Origin: DASWJZ01 sp963846475 | Lineage (GTDB): Bacteria; Pseudomonadota; Alphaproteobacteria; Rhizobiales; Afifellaceae | Length of the DNA: 64,000 nucleotides | Direction: 5' to 3' | Assembly (NCBI GenBank): GCA_963846475.1 | Contig: CAWJVZ010000004.1 | Span: 2,666,001 to 2,730,000 of the forward strand | Shown here: positions 45,590-54,182 of the stretch, one piece after another | Layout of the letters: the number at the start of each line of letters is the position of its first letter | Numbering within the stretch: the stretch's first letter is position 1 | Notes under the pieces: generated by a model | Told to the model about the DNA's origin: nothing | What the model saw: only the letters and a program-made list of their open reading frames with translations | Databases searched by the model: none | Made by a program: the position numbers and the translations under genes

Positions 45590-45600
45590 GGACAGCTAGA

Positions 45601-46737
45601 CTATTGGGCGGGGATCTTGCCCGGGAAGTAATGTTCGTAGGCCAGCTGATAGCTCGGCGCGTTCATGAGCTGGTAGTAGGCCACGCGCTCGACCCAGGCC
45701 CGCTGGCTGTCCAGCACTTTCTTGATGAAGGCGTCCTGCTCCAGCGTCGGGATCACCTGATCCCAGGCAGCGAGCTGCGCTTCCAGGATCGACGGCGGGG
45801 TGCGTTTCACGTTCACGCCGCCCTCCTGCAGCTTCTTCAGGTCGGCCGAATACTGGTCCATGGCAAGGAAGAGGTTGGCGCTGCTCGCCGCCTCCACGGC
45901 GTGCTCGAGGATCGCCTGCAGGTCGGGATCGAGGCTCTCGAAACGGTCCTTGTTGAACATGAACTCGAACGACTCGCTCGCCTGGTGATAGGAGCCGAGC
46001 ATGTAGTTCTTCGCAACGTCCTGCGCGCCGAAGCGGCTGTCGGAGGTCGGGTTGTTGAACTCGAACGCGTCGATCACGCCGCGGTCCATGGCCGGGACGA
46101 TTTCGCCGCCCGGCAGCTGGGTGACGCTGACGCCCATCGCCTGGAACAGGTCAGCCGCGAGTCCGACGGTGCGGTATTTCAGGCCGTTCAGCTGCTCTGC
46201 CCCGGTGATCTCGTTCTTGAACCAGCCGAGCGGCTGCGCCGGCATCGGGAAGCCGAAGAAGCCGACGATGTTCAGGCCGAGGATGTCCTGCACCAGCTCG
46301 CGGTAGAAGTCCTTGCCGCCGCCCTGGTAGAACCAGCCAAGCATGTCGGCTGCCGTGCCGCCGAACACCGGCCCGGTGCCGAACAGCGAGGCGCCCTTGT
46401 GCTTGCCGTACCAATAGACGGGCACGGTGTGGGCGGCGTCGATGGCGCCGTCATGTGCGGCGTCCTGCACGTCGAACGCACCGACGACGGCGCCGGCGGG
46501 CAACAGGTCGATCTTGATGCGGTCGCCGGACATGCGCTGCACCCGCTCGACATATTGCCCCGCCTGCTCCTGAAAAATGTCGGAGGCCGGCCAGGAGCTC
46601 TGCATCTTCAGCACGATGGGCGACTGCGCCGTGACAACCGACGGCATGGCGAGCGCGCCGGCCGCGGCGCCGGCGGCCAGCGTGCCGGTCTTCAGGAATT
46701 TGCGGCGGGATACGGATTTCTCGTCGATTGCAGTCAT
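45601..46737 (-). CDS. TRAP transporter substrate-binding protein DctP2 (TakP-like)
   Basis: Periplasmic receptor of 378 residues. The twin-arginine leader SVSRRKFLKTGTLAAGAAAGALAMPSVVTAQ is followed by IVLKMQSSWPASDIFQEQAGQYVERVQRMSGDRIKIDLLPAGAVVGAFDVQDA, typical of the 2-oxo-acid receptor group, and later RTVGLAADLFQAMGVSVTQLPGGEIVPAMDRGVIDAFEFNNPTSD. ATG 46737 has an AGGAAA ribosome site. First gene of the operon P2-Q2-M2-amidase-small membrane protein-Gfo/Idh. Confidence 0.93.
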   Translation of the reverse strand: MTAIDEKSVSRRKFLKTGTLAAGAAAGALAMPSVVTAQSPIVLKMQSSWPASDIFQEQAGQYVERVQRMSGDRIKIDLLPAGAVVGAFDVQDAAHDGAIDAAHTVPVYWYGKHKGASLFGTGPVFGGTAADMLGWFYQGGGKDFYRELVQDILGLNIVGFFGFPMPAQPLGWFKNEITGAEQLNGLKYRTVGLAADLFQAMGVSVTQLPGGEIVPAMDRGVIDAFEFNNPTSDSRFGAQDVAKNYMLGSYHQASESFEFMFNKDRFESLDPDLQAILEHAVEAASSANLFLAMDQYSADLKKLQEGGVNVKRTPPSILEAQLAAWDQVIPTLEQDAFIKKVLDSQRAWVERVAYYQLMNAPSYQLAYEHYFPGKIPAQ

Positions 46738-46999
46738 ATGGATTTCCTCCAGGATCTGTGAGTGGGGCTTTTCGCCTTCTGTGCCGGGCGCGGCTGTTCC
46801 CTGTCTTCTCTCCGGCACGTGCGGAAGGGGAAGCTCGCCTATCGGGCTCCGCTTGGCAAGTGCGCGCTGGTGGGAAGCGACACAATGCTCATCGCAAGCG
46901 CGTGAACGGCTGAACCGCCGAAGCCCCGCATTAACGCTCCGGCAACCATAATTCGCCGATGATCCGTGCTCCTCCAAGTGCTTCGAAAGGGGTGCAGGA

Positions 47000-47728
47000 A
47001 TGGACGACATCGTGCACGCATCCGGCGGAACACGCCCGGCAAATGCGCTGATTGCACTCGGCCGGGTTGACCCCGACAGCGTCCCACCGGTGCAGATCGA
47101 GGGGTCGTGGCGGCGCATCGAGCCGTCGCCCAGGCCCGCCCCGTACGCGTCAATGGCGCGGGCGGTCCGGACGGCATTGCTGGTGTGGGGCGGCGTCTCG
47201 CTGGCTGCCGTATCCGGCGCGGCGCTGGTCTATGCGAAGGGCGGCGGCTTCTCAACCGAGCCTGTGACCAGCGCGGCGGCCGCCGCTCCGCCGAGCCAAG
47301 CGTCCGAAATCGTGCTCGAGGTGCCGCCGGCGGCCAAGTCCGTTCGCGTGATTGCGCTCTACCCCGCCGTCGCCGCCCCCACGCCCGAGATTGCTCCGGC
47401 GCCGGTCGCCGAAGCCCCATCTCCGCCTCAATCGGTCGCGGTTCTTCCTCCAAGGGTCGAGCCGCTTTTCGAGCCTTCTGTCGTTGCTGCCGTGAACCCT
47501 TCGCCAGGGCCCTCTGAAACAGCGGCATTGGCGGCGCTCGCCGCCGAAGAGCCGGAAACGACGGTCGAAGCGAGACTGCCGCGGCCGCGGCCCGTGGCGC
47601 CCGTGGCGCCCGTGGCGACGGCTAGCATCGAGCGGCAGTGGGACGAGCTCCGCGCCTCGCGGCGCATCGGCCGGCACGAGGCGATCCGGGCGCGGTTCCT
47701 CTACCGCTACGGCAGAGCGCCGCTCTGA
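47000..47728 (+). CDS. Hypothetical single-span, Pro/Ala-rich protein
   Basis: Protein of 242 residues of no recognised family. A short cytoplasmic N-terminus (about 52 residues), one membrane span (residues 55-77, TALLVWGGVSLAAVSGAALVYA), then a long Ala/Pro/Glu-rich low-complexity stretch (residues 85-205, including APVAPVATA) and a basic C-terminus with RQWDELRASRRIGRHEAIRARFLYRYGRAPL. It looks like a membrane-anchored protein with an extended periplasmic linker and a small terminal binding motif. Nothing in the neighbourhood suggests a role. Start ATG 47000 follows AAAGGGG. Confidence 0.65.
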   Translation: MDDIVHASGGTRPANALIALGRVDPDSVPPVQIEGSWRRIEPSPRPAPYASMARAVRTALLVWGGVSLAAVSGAALVYAKGGGFSTEPVTSAAAAAPPSQASEIVLEVPPAAKSVRVIALYPAVAAPTPEIAPAPVAEAPSPPQSVAVLPPRVEPLFEPSVVAAVNPSPGPSETAALAALAAEEPETTVEARLPRPRPVAPVAPVATASIERQWDELRASRRIGRHEAIRARFLYRYGRAPL

Positions 47729-47943
47729 ACGCTGTTCCGGCCAGGGAGCAGCACAATCCTGCCGCGGGTCCCGGCGACCGCCCGCTCAGCTGCCTGCGGC
47801 GGGTGCGGCTAATCGGCTCGTGACAATGAATTGACGGCCGGCCTTCCTGGCGCATTAATCCGGCAGGGGCGGTGGGACGTTCCCGCACGACCGGAATAAT
47901 CGGCGGCGCGGCATGGCCCCGTTCGCTCATCAGGGAGGGACGA

Positions 47944-49251
47944 ATGGCTGACAATGACAAGGGCGCGAGCCAAAAGAGCACGGTGACCCGGCGGACCGTG
48001 CTGAAGGGCAGTGCGGCAGTCGCCGGCGCGGCAGTCGGCTCAGGCGCTATCACTGGCTTTCCGACGCTCTGGGCGCAGAACCTCAAGGACGTGACCCTGA
48101 ACCATGTCGGGTCGTCCTATTCGGCCATCATCGACATTGCCCGCCAGGCGAGCCAGGACCTGGGCTTCACCGTCGAGATGCAGAGCGTCAACGGCGACGC
48201 GCTAGTCAACCGCGTCGTCACCCAGCCGACCACCGTCGACATCGCCGATCTGGAATACTGGGCCGTGCAAAAGGTGTTTCCGCGCGGCGTCATGCAGGGG
48301 ATCGAGATCGCCAAGATCGAGAACTGGGACAAGATCGTCCCGCTGTTCACGCAAGGAAAATATCCGGACGGCCGCGACGTCTCCCGCCAGGGCACGTTGC
48401 CCTACGAAGTGCAATATGCGGCGGCCGCCGATGCCGCCGCCATCGCCGAGGGACCGTCGGACCACGCCACGCTCATGCCGCAGATCTACAATGCCGACAC
48501 ACTCGGCATCCGCCCCGATCTGGTCGGCCGCGAGATCAAGCAGTGGAAGGAGCTGTTCAACCCGGAATTCAAGGGAAAGACGGCGCTGGTCGACATCCCC
48601 TCAATCGGCATCATGGACGCCGCCATGGCGCTGGAATCGCGCGGCGACATCCAGTACGGCGACAAGGGCAATATGACCAAGGAGGAAATCGACAAGACGA
48701 TCGCCGCGCTCATCGAGCTGAAGAAGGGCGGTCACTTCCGCTCGTTCTGGAACTCCTTCGACCAGTCGGTGAACCTGATGGCTTCCGGCGAGGTGGTGAT
48801 CCAGTCGATGTGGTCGCCGGCGGTGACCGCGGTGCGAACGCGCGGCATCGACTGCCTCTACGTGCCGCTTGAGGAGGGATACCGCGCCTGGGCGGCCGGT
48901 CTCGGCCTGATGGCGCATCTCGACGGGCTGAAGCGCGACGCGGCTTACGAATACCTCAATTGGTATCTCTCCGGCTGGCAGGGCCAGTTCATCGCGCGGC
49001 AGGGCTACTACACGCCGGTGCTGGAGACGACGAAGGCAGCGATGACGCCGGAGGAATGGGACTATTGGTACGAAGGCAAGCCGGCGGCGATCGACATCAA
49101 GGACCCCTACGGCAATCTGATGGAGAAGGCCGGCGCCGTGCGCGACGGCGGCTCCTACGACCAGCGCATGGGCAACATTGCCTGCTGGAACACCGTGATG
49201 GACGAGGACGTCTACATGGTCCGCAAGTGGAACGAGTTCATCTCCGCCTGA
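47944..49251 (+). CDS. ABC transporter extracellular solute-binding protein (spermidine/putrescine type)
   Basis: Periplasmic binding protein of 435 residues. Twin-arginine leader TRRTVLKGSAAVAGAAVGSGAITGFPTLWAQ, then LKDVTLNHVGSSYSAIIDIARQASQDLGFTVEMQSVNGDALVNRV. The PBP-II core includes WKELFNPEFKGKTALVDIPSIGIMDAA and FWNSFDQSVNLMASGEVVIQSMWSPAVTAVR, as in PotD-like proteins. ATG 47944 follows a strong GGGAGGG. First gene of a five-gene operon (binding protein, two permeases, ATPase, deacetylase). The ligand is likely a polyamine-like or modified amine compound (inferred). Confidence 0.92.
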   Translation: MADNDKGASQKSTVTRRTVLKGSAAVAGAAVGSGAITGFPTLWAQNLKDVTLNHVGSSYSAIIDIARQASQDLGFTVEMQSVNGDALVNRVVTQPTTVDIADLEYWAVQKVFPRGVMQGIEIAKIENWDKIVPLFTQGKYPDGRDVSRQGTLPYEVQYAAAADAAAIAEGPSDHATLMPQIYNADTLGIRPDLVGREIKQWKELFNPEFKGKTALVDIPSIGIMDAAMALESRGDIQYGDKGNMTKEEIDKTIAALIELKKGGHFRSFWNSFDQSVNLMASGEVVIQSMWSPAVTAVRTRGIDCLYVPLEEGYRAWAAGLGLMAHLDGLKRDAAYEYLNWYLSGWQGQFIARQGYYTPVLETTKAAMTPEEWDYWYEGKPAAIDIKDPYGNLMEKAGAVRDGGSYDQRMGNIACWNTVMDEDVYMVRKWNEFISA

Positions 49252-49263
49252 GCCAATGAGGAT

Positions 49264-49290
49264 GGCCGGAGGGCATTGACCCCTCCGGCC
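49264..49290. promoter_or_regulatory. Intercistronic stem-loop behind the ABC solute-binding protein gene
   Basis: Perfect 10-base-pair inverted repeat (GGCCGGAGGG) with a 7-base loop, 13 bases after the stop of the binding-protein gene and before the first permease gene. No T-run. Probably an mRNA stabiliser or partial terminator that keeps binding-protein output higher than permease output. Confidence 0.65.
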
Positions 49291-49364
49291 CTACCGGTCG
49301 ATGAAATGCGGCCCGCCGGCTGCGGCCGGGCGACGGCGCGACAGAAGTCAAGCAGGATCGCTCG

Positions 49365-50216
49365 ATGCACAGGATAGCGCCCTATCTGCAGGTCGCGCCG
49401 CTCGCCCTCGTCCTCCTCGTCTTCCTGGTGATTCCGGTCGTCATGATCGTCGTCGTCAGTTTTTGGAGCTACGACAGCTTTTCGATTATCCCGGCCTTCA
49501 CACTGGAAAATTACGAATACCTGATCGGGTCGTCGGTTACGCACAGCCTGTATTTGAAGACCCTGTTCTACGCCGCCACGACCTGGGCGATCACGCTCCT
49601 CATCGGCTTCACCGTTTCCTACTACCTGGTCTTTCACGTCCGCTCGCTGATCTGGCAGATCGCGCTTTTCCTCATCTGCACTGTGCCGTTCTGGACGTCG
49701 AACGTGATCCGCATGATCTCGTGGATCCCCTTCCTCGGCCGCAACGGGTTGTTTAACCAGTCGCTGATGGTTCTCGGTTTTACCGACGAGCCGCTCGACT
49801 TTCTGCTGTTTTCCGATTTCGCCGTCATCCTCGCCTATGTGCACCTTTTCACGCTGTTCATGATCGTGCCGATCTTCAACTCCATGGCGCGGATCGATCC
49901 GGCGCTCATCGAGGCGGCGGTCGATGGCGGCGCCAGGCCGTGGCAGGTGATCTGGGAAGTCGTGCTGCCCCTGTCGAAGTCCGGCATCGCGCTCGGCTCC
50001 ATCTTCGTGATCGCTTTGGTCATGGGCGATTTTTTCGTCGTCCGCACCATGAGCGGCGGGCAGTCGGGCTCGGTCGTCTCCGCCATGATGAACGAGATCG
50101 GCCTTCTGCAATATCCGAGCGCCGCGGCGGGCGCCGTCGCCCTGCTGATCGTCGTCACGCTCATGGTCGCCGGCATCTTCCGCCTGGTGGACGTGCGCAA
50201 GGAACTCACGGCCTGA
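49365..50216 (+). CDS. ABC transporter permease 1 (PotB type)
   Basis: Inner-membrane permease of 283 residues with six hydrophobic spans. The coupling EAA loop is EAAVDGGARPWQVIWEVVLPLSKSGIALG (residues 186-214). Upstream FWTSNVIRMISWIPFLGRNGLFNQSLMVLG is typical of PotB-like subunits. It lies 113 bases after the binding-protein gene, with a stem-loop between, and 10 bases before the second permease. Confidence 0.93.
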   Translation: MHRIAPYLQVAPLALVLLVFLVIPVVMIVVVSFWSYDSFSIIPAFTLENYEYLIGSSVTHSLYLKTLFYAATTWAITLLIGFTVSYYLVFHVRSLIWQIALFLICTVPFWTSNVIRMISWIPFLGRNGLFNQSLMVLGFTDEPLDFLLFSDFAVILAYVHLFTLFMIVPIFNSMARIDPALIEAAVDGGARPWQVIWEVVLPLSKSGIALGSIFVIALVMGDFFVVRTMSGGQSGSVVSAMMNEIGLLQYPSAAAGAVALLIVVTLMVAGIFRLVDVRKELTA

Positions 50217-50226
50217 GGGAAATCGC

Positions 50227-51054
50227 ATGCGCAACGCCAGCGGCAACCGGCCCTTGTCGTTCTACCTCCTGACCGCCTTCTTCGTGCTGTTCGTGCTGTT
50301 TCTCTACGGGCCGATGATGGCGATCTACATCCTGTCCTTCCAAGGCCCGACCGGCGGCCTGACCTTTCCGATGCGCGGCTTCTCCTTCGTCTGGTTCGAC
50401 GCTCTGTTCGGGCAGCAGCGCACCGGCGATTTTTCCGGCTCGTTCTGGCGCTCCATCATCCTCGCGATCGTCGTCATGGTTCTGACGCTGGTCATCTCGG
50501 TGGCCGCGGGCCTCGCCTTCCGCCGCCGCTTTGCCGGCGCGACGCCGATCTTTTACGTAGCGGTTGCCAGCCTGGTCATGCCCGGCCTCTTCGTCGGCCT
50601 CGGCATTGCGCTCGCCTTCCAGATTGCCGGGCTGACGCCGACCTGGTGGGTCAGCGCGCTCGGAGCCCACCTCACCTGGACGATTCCGTTCGGCCTGCTG
50701 ATCATGTTCGCCGTCTTCAACCGCTTCAACCGCGCCTACGAGGAGGCGGCGCGCGACCTCGGCGCATCCGGCTGGCAGACCTTTGCCCATGTCATCCTGC
50801 CGATCGTGGCGCCCGGCCTGATCGCCGTCGCCCTGTTCGGCTTCACGCTGTCCTACGACGAGTTCGCCCGCTCGGTGCTGACCGTCGGCGCCAGGAACAC
50901 GCTGCCGCTGGAGATCTATGCAATGACCACTTCGGTGACCTCGCCCGCTCTGTTCGCGCTCGGCACGATCACCACGGCCTTCTCCTTCGTCGTCATCGCC
51001 ATCGCCATCGGCTCGATGTGGCTCATCCAGCGGGCCCGGCGCCAGTCGATTTGA
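50227..51054 (+). CDS. ABC transporter permease 2 (PotC type)
   Basis: Inner-membrane permease of 275 residues with six spans. EAA loop: EEAARDLGASGWQTFAHVILPIVAPGLIAVALFGFTLSYDEFARSVL, the PotC-like signature (SYDEF). Pairs with permease 1 to form the channel. Intact, and follows permease 1 with a 10-base gap containing GAGGGAAA. Confidence 0.93.
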   Translation: MRNASGNRPLSFYLLTAFFVLFVLFLYGPMMAIYILSFQGPTGGLTFPMRGFSFVWFDALFGQQRTGDFSGSFWRSIILAIVVMVLTLVISVAAGLAFRRRFAGATPIFYVAVASLVMPGLFVGLGIALAFQIAGLTPTWWVSALGAHLTWTIPFGLLIMFAVFNRFNRAYEEAARDLGASGWQTFAHVILPIVAPGLIAVALFGFTLSYDEFARSVLTVGARNTLPLEIYAMTTSVTSPALFALGTITTAFSFVVIAIAIGSMWLIQRARRQSI

Positions 51055-51104
51055 TCCATTCACGCGCCGGGAACACCGCGCGCTCGAGGAATACGGAGCT
51101 TTGG

Positions 51105-52205
51105 ATGAACCGCACCGGTCAGATCGACCTCCTCGACGTCACAAAACGCTTCGGCGGCACCCTGGCGATCAACGAGATCAACCTGACCATTCCGGCCGGC
51201 ACCTATTGCTGCCTGCTCGGTCCGTCCGGCTGCGGCAAGACGACGATTCTCAGGATGATCGCCGGCCACGAGACGCCGACCAGCGGCGACGTGCGGATCA
51301 ACGGCAAGTCGGTGGTCGGCCTGCCGCCGGTGCAGCGCGGCACGGCGATGATGTTCCAGAGCTACGCGCTCTTCCCGCATTTGACCTGCCTCGACAACGT
51401 CGCCTTCAACCTCAAAATGCGCGGCGTCGGCAAAGAGGAGCGCCGCGAACGCGCACGAAAAATGCTGGAGCGGGTGCAGATGGCCCGCTTCGCCGAGCGC
51501 GTGCCGGCCGAGCTCTCCGGCGGCCAGCAGCAGCGCATCGCGCTCGCCCGCTCGATGATCACCGATCCGCAGGTGCTGCTTCTCGACGAGCCGCTGTCGG
51601 CGCTCGACGAGTTCCTGCGCCTGCAGATGCGCGGCGAGCTCCGGGAAATGCAGCGCGAGTTCGGCATCACCTTTGTCCATGTCACCCATACGCAGCCGGA
51701 AGCGATCGCGGTCGCCGACCTCGTCGTGGTGATGAACGACGGCGTGATCGAGCAGGCCGGGCCAGCCCGCGCCGTCTACGACCACCCGCATTCGAGCTAT
51801 GTCGCCCGCTTCATGGGCGGCCAGAACGTGCTGGAAGGCAGGGTGGCCGGGGTTTCGGGGAACGTCGCGGTCGTGGAGGGGCAGGCCGGCAGCCGGTTCG
51901 AGGTGCCGGTCACCGGTCTCCAGCCGACGATCGGCGAGCCGCTCCGCTTCGCCGTCCGCCGCGACAAGATCGAAACTGAGAAGCTACGCGGCGATGCTAC
52001 CTCGCTCGCCGTCAATTCGGTCGTCGGAACGGTTCGCATGACCGAATACCAGGGATCCTGGGTGAAGGTCACGATGAGCGCCGGTGCCAACAGGGAATTC
52101 GTCGCTAACGTGAATGACGAGCGGTTTTTCAGGGATCCGGTGCGCGAGGGCGATCGGGTCCTGGCGCGCTGGCAACGACAGGCGGTGCATCAGCTTGCCG
52201 GCTGA
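51105..52205 (+). CDS. ABC transporter ATP-binding protein (PotA type)
   Basis: ATPase of 366 residues. Walker A GPSGCGKTTILRMIAG, Q-loop MMFQSYALFPHLT, signature LSGGQQQRIALARSM, Walker B VLLLDEPLSALDEFLRLQMR and the H-loop VTHTQPEA, followed by a C-terminal TOBE domain (residues 285-366). All catalytic residues are present. One small oddity is DEFLRLQMR in place of the more common DxxLRxxMR. Starts at ATG 51105 after GGAGCTTTGG. Confidence 0.95.
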   Translation: MNRTGQIDLLDVTKRFGGTLAINEINLTIPAGTYCCLLGPSGCGKTTILRMIAGHETPTSGDVRINGKSVVGLPPVQRGTAMMFQSYALFPHLTCLDNVAFNLKMRGVGKEERRERARKMLERVQMARFAERVPAELSGGQQQRIALARSMITDPQVLLLDEPLSALDEFLRLQMRGELREMQREFGITFVHVTHTQPEAIAVADLVVVMNDGVIEQAGPARAVYDHPHSSYVARFMGGQNVLEGRVAGVSGNVAVVEGQAGSRFEVPVTGLQPTIGEPLRFAVRRDKIETEKLRGDATSLAVNSVVGTVRMTEYQGSWVKVTMSAGANREFVANVNDERFFRDPVREGDRVLARWQRQAVHQLAG

Positions 52206-52242
52206 TGCCAGGAAGTCGAACTCGAACGGGAGGGAGCCTGGT

Positions 52243-53142
52243 ATGGCAAAGGAAATCTTCGTGGCCTACGGCATCGATGTCGACGCGGTGGCCGGATGGC
52301 TCGGCTCGTACGGCGGCGAGGACAGCCCCTGCGACATCACCCGCGGCCTGTTCGCCGGCGAGGTCGGCTCGCCGCGCCTCCTCAGGATGTTCGAGCGCTG
52401 GGGCATCAAGACGACCTGGTTCGTCCCGGGCCATTCGATCGAGACCTTTCCGAAGGAGATGCAGGCGGTCGCCGATGCCGGCCACGAGATCGGCATGCAC
52501 GGCTATACCCACGAGAACCCGGTGGCCATGACGCCCGAGCAGGAAGAGGCGATCTTCGACAAGTGCATCGAGGTCATCGCCAAGCTCGCCGGCAAGCCGC
52601 CGCGCGGCTACGTCGCCCCGTGGTGGGAGCTTGGCCCGAAGACCGCCGAGTTGCTGCTCCGCAAGGGCATCAAATATGACCACTCGATGATGAACAACGA
52701 TTTTCATCCCTTCTATGTGCGGGTGGGCGACAGCTGGACGAAGATCGACTACAGCCAGCATCCGTCGACCTGGATGAAGCCGCTGCAGCGCGGCCGGGAG
52801 ACCGACCTCGTCGATATCCCCGCCTCCTGGTATTTGGACGATCTGCCGCCGATGATGTTCATGAAGGCGGCGCCGAACAGCCACGGCTTCGTCAACCCGC
52901 GCGATATCGAGGAGCTGTGGCGGGACCAGTTCGACTGGGTTTACCGGGAATACGACTACGCGGTTTATACGCTGACCATCCACCCCGACGTCTCAGGCAA
53001 GCCGCAGGTGCTGGCCATGCATGAGCGGCTCTATGAACATATCAGGGGGCACGAGGGCGTGAAATTCGCCACGTTCGAGGAGATCGCCGACGATTTTCTC
53101 GGCCGCTACCCGCGCAGCAAGCCCGAGCGGCCGGTCTCGTAA
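52243..53142 (+). CDS. Polysaccharide-deacetylase-like hydrolase (NodB-fold, PuuE/imidase type)
   Basis: NodB-fold metal hydrolase of 299 residues. Metal and catalytic positions: VAYGIDVDAVAGWLG (Asp pair), HEIGMHGYTHENPVAMTPEQE (two His), RGYVAPWWELGP, and near the end YTLTIHPDVSGKPQVLAMHERL (His). This shape is shared by allantoinase-like PuuE proteins, cyclic imidases and some peptidoglycan deacetylases, all acting on C-N bonds. As last gene of the ABC importer operon it may act on the imported compound, for example an N-acetylated amine or cyclic imide (inferred). Confidence 0.88.
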   Translation: MAKEIFVAYGIDVDAVAGWLGSYGGEDSPCDITRGLFAGEVGSPRLLRMFERWGIKTTWFVPGHSIETFPKEMQAVADAGHEIGMHGYTHENPVAMTPEQEEAIFDKCIEVIAKLAGKPPRGYVAPWWELGPKTAELLLRKGIKYDHSMMNNDFHPFYVRVGDSWTKIDYSQHPSTWMKPLQRGRETDLVDIPASWYLDDLPPMMFMKAAPNSHGFVNPRDIEELWRDQFDWVYREYDYAVYTLTIHPDVSGKPQVLAMHERLYEHIRGHEGVKFATFEEIADDFLGRYPRSKPERPVS

Positions 53143-53246
53143 GCTGCGGTTTGCGCCGCCTTCTGCCCCAGGAAGCTTTTAGGGCAGTGATTGGAAGTGG
53201 CTGCTTTTCCGGTTGAAGGCCAGATACGGCAGATTTTCCGCCGATC

Positions 53247-53489
53247 TCAAGGGACCAGGCGGAGGTAATGGACCTCCTTCGGCGCTTCGTTCGCCGACAA
53301 TCGGCCACTTTCGCTCGCTCGCGCCCGCAGGTCAGCTTCCAATTGGCAGGCCGCCGAGCGCAACAGTCCGGCAGCCGTGGGGCTTATGGGCCTGATGTCG
53401 GCCGCTATGTAATGAAGCTCTGCCGGCAGCCTTTCCGGGTCGATTGAAGCGGCAATCCGCCCCTGAAACTTGCGCGTTTCCTCTGTCAT
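53247..53489 (-). CDS. Small hypothetical protein
   Basis: Possible 80-residue protein (MTEETRKFQGRIAASIDPER..., later AGLLRSAACQLEADLRARASESGRL). ATG 53489 has GGGGA five bases upstream. Composition is normal for a soluble helical protein, but I recognise no family, and a chance open frame in GC-rich DNA is possible. Alternative in-frame starts lie at 53507 and 53594. Confidence 0.35.
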   Translation of the reverse strand: MTEETRKFQGRIAASIDPERLPAELHYIAADIRPISPTAAGLLRSAACQLEADLRARASESGRLSANEAPKEVHYLRLVP

Positions 53490-53687
53490 GCGAATCCCCG
53501 TCACCATTGCCGGCATTGGAAAACAGTGAGCGTGACGCCGACGTGACAAGATCCGCGGGCGCGGGAGAGCAGCCTGAAGTTTCGCCTGCATCAATCATGA
53601 TCGCTTGGCCTGATTTCGGGCAGGCCGGCAGAAAACAACGGGCGGGAGCGCACCCGCCGGTGTTCGGCAAAGCCCTTTTAGGTTGCG

Positions 53688-53721
53688 ATCAGCGCGTCAG
53701 CCGCGCGGCTGACGCGCTGAT
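53688..53721. repeat. 34-base perfect palindrome
   Basis: The sequence reads identically on both strands over 34 bases, centred on CCGCGCGG at 53701-53708, with arms ATCAGCGCGTCAG and CTGACGCGCTGAT. It lies 48 bases beyond the stop of the XRE regulator gene and could form a strong cruciform or a hairpin in RNA. No T-run follows. Confidence 0.85.
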
Positions 53722-53792
53722 GGGACGCGCTGACTGCCGGGGCGCGCTGACTGCCGGGGGCGCGCTGGCTACCGGGCGCGCTGGCTGACGCG
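53713..53792. repeat. Degenerate tandem repeat, five units of CGCGCTGrCT(g/a)CCGGG
   Basis: Five units start at 53713, 53726, 53743, 53761 and 53777, 13-18 bases long; the two central ones share CGCGCTGACTGCCGGGG. The array begins in the right arm of the 34-base palindrome and runs into the 3 prime end of the XRE regulator gene, where it encodes the last residues (RVSQRAR) and the stop. Confidence 0.8.
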
Positions 53793-54182
53793 GGGGGCGT
53801 GCGACTGCTCGCTTGCGAGCGACCGGGCCATATCCAGGACTGCCTTGCGGAGAGGCGAGCTTTCGATGGCGCCGTAGGCCCGCAGCAACTCCATGGCGCC
53901 CGGCGCCTTCAAGGTGCTGAGAACATTCGACTCTTCCGCCTGGGTCTCGCAAACGCCGGAAAGGCCATCGAAGAAGTAGCTGACTGGGACATCGAGAAAC
54001 GAACCGATCTGGGTCAGTCGCCCGGCACCGATCCGGTTGACGCCGTTTTCGTATTTCTGAATCTGCTGGAAGGTCACGCCGACCGCCTTGCCAAGCTTTT
54101 CCTGGCTGAGGCCCAGCTCCTTGCGGCGCAGGCGAACACGTTCTCCGACCAGACGGTCGGCCAAAGTCGCTTCTTTAGACAT
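53769..54182 (-). CDS. XRE-family transcriptional regulator
   Basis: DNA-binding protein of 137 residues. The HTH domain covers about residues 10-70: VGERVRLRRKELGLSQEKLGKAVGVTFQQIQKYENGVNRIGAGRLTQIGSFLDVPVSYFF, very typical of the rhizobial single-domain XRE regulators. A helical C-terminal part (LSTLKAPGAMELLRAYGAIESSPLRKAVLDMARSLA) follows. ATG 54182 has GAGGGT upstream. Its last codons lie in a tandem-repeat block, so the C-terminal end has probably been changed by repeat growth. Target genes unknown. Confidence 0.92.
   Translation of the reverse strand: MSKEATLADRLVGERVRLRRKELGLSQEKLGKAVGVTFQQIQKYENGVNRIGAGRLTQIGSFLDVPVSYFFDGLSGVCETQAEESNVLSTLKAPGAMELLRAYGAIESSPLRKAVLDMARSLASEQSHAPRVSQRAR

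Noticed and set aside
53143..53246. Rho-independent terminator after the deacetylase gene
   Set aside because: No stable stem with a T-run could be drawn; the ABC operon end remains unassigned.
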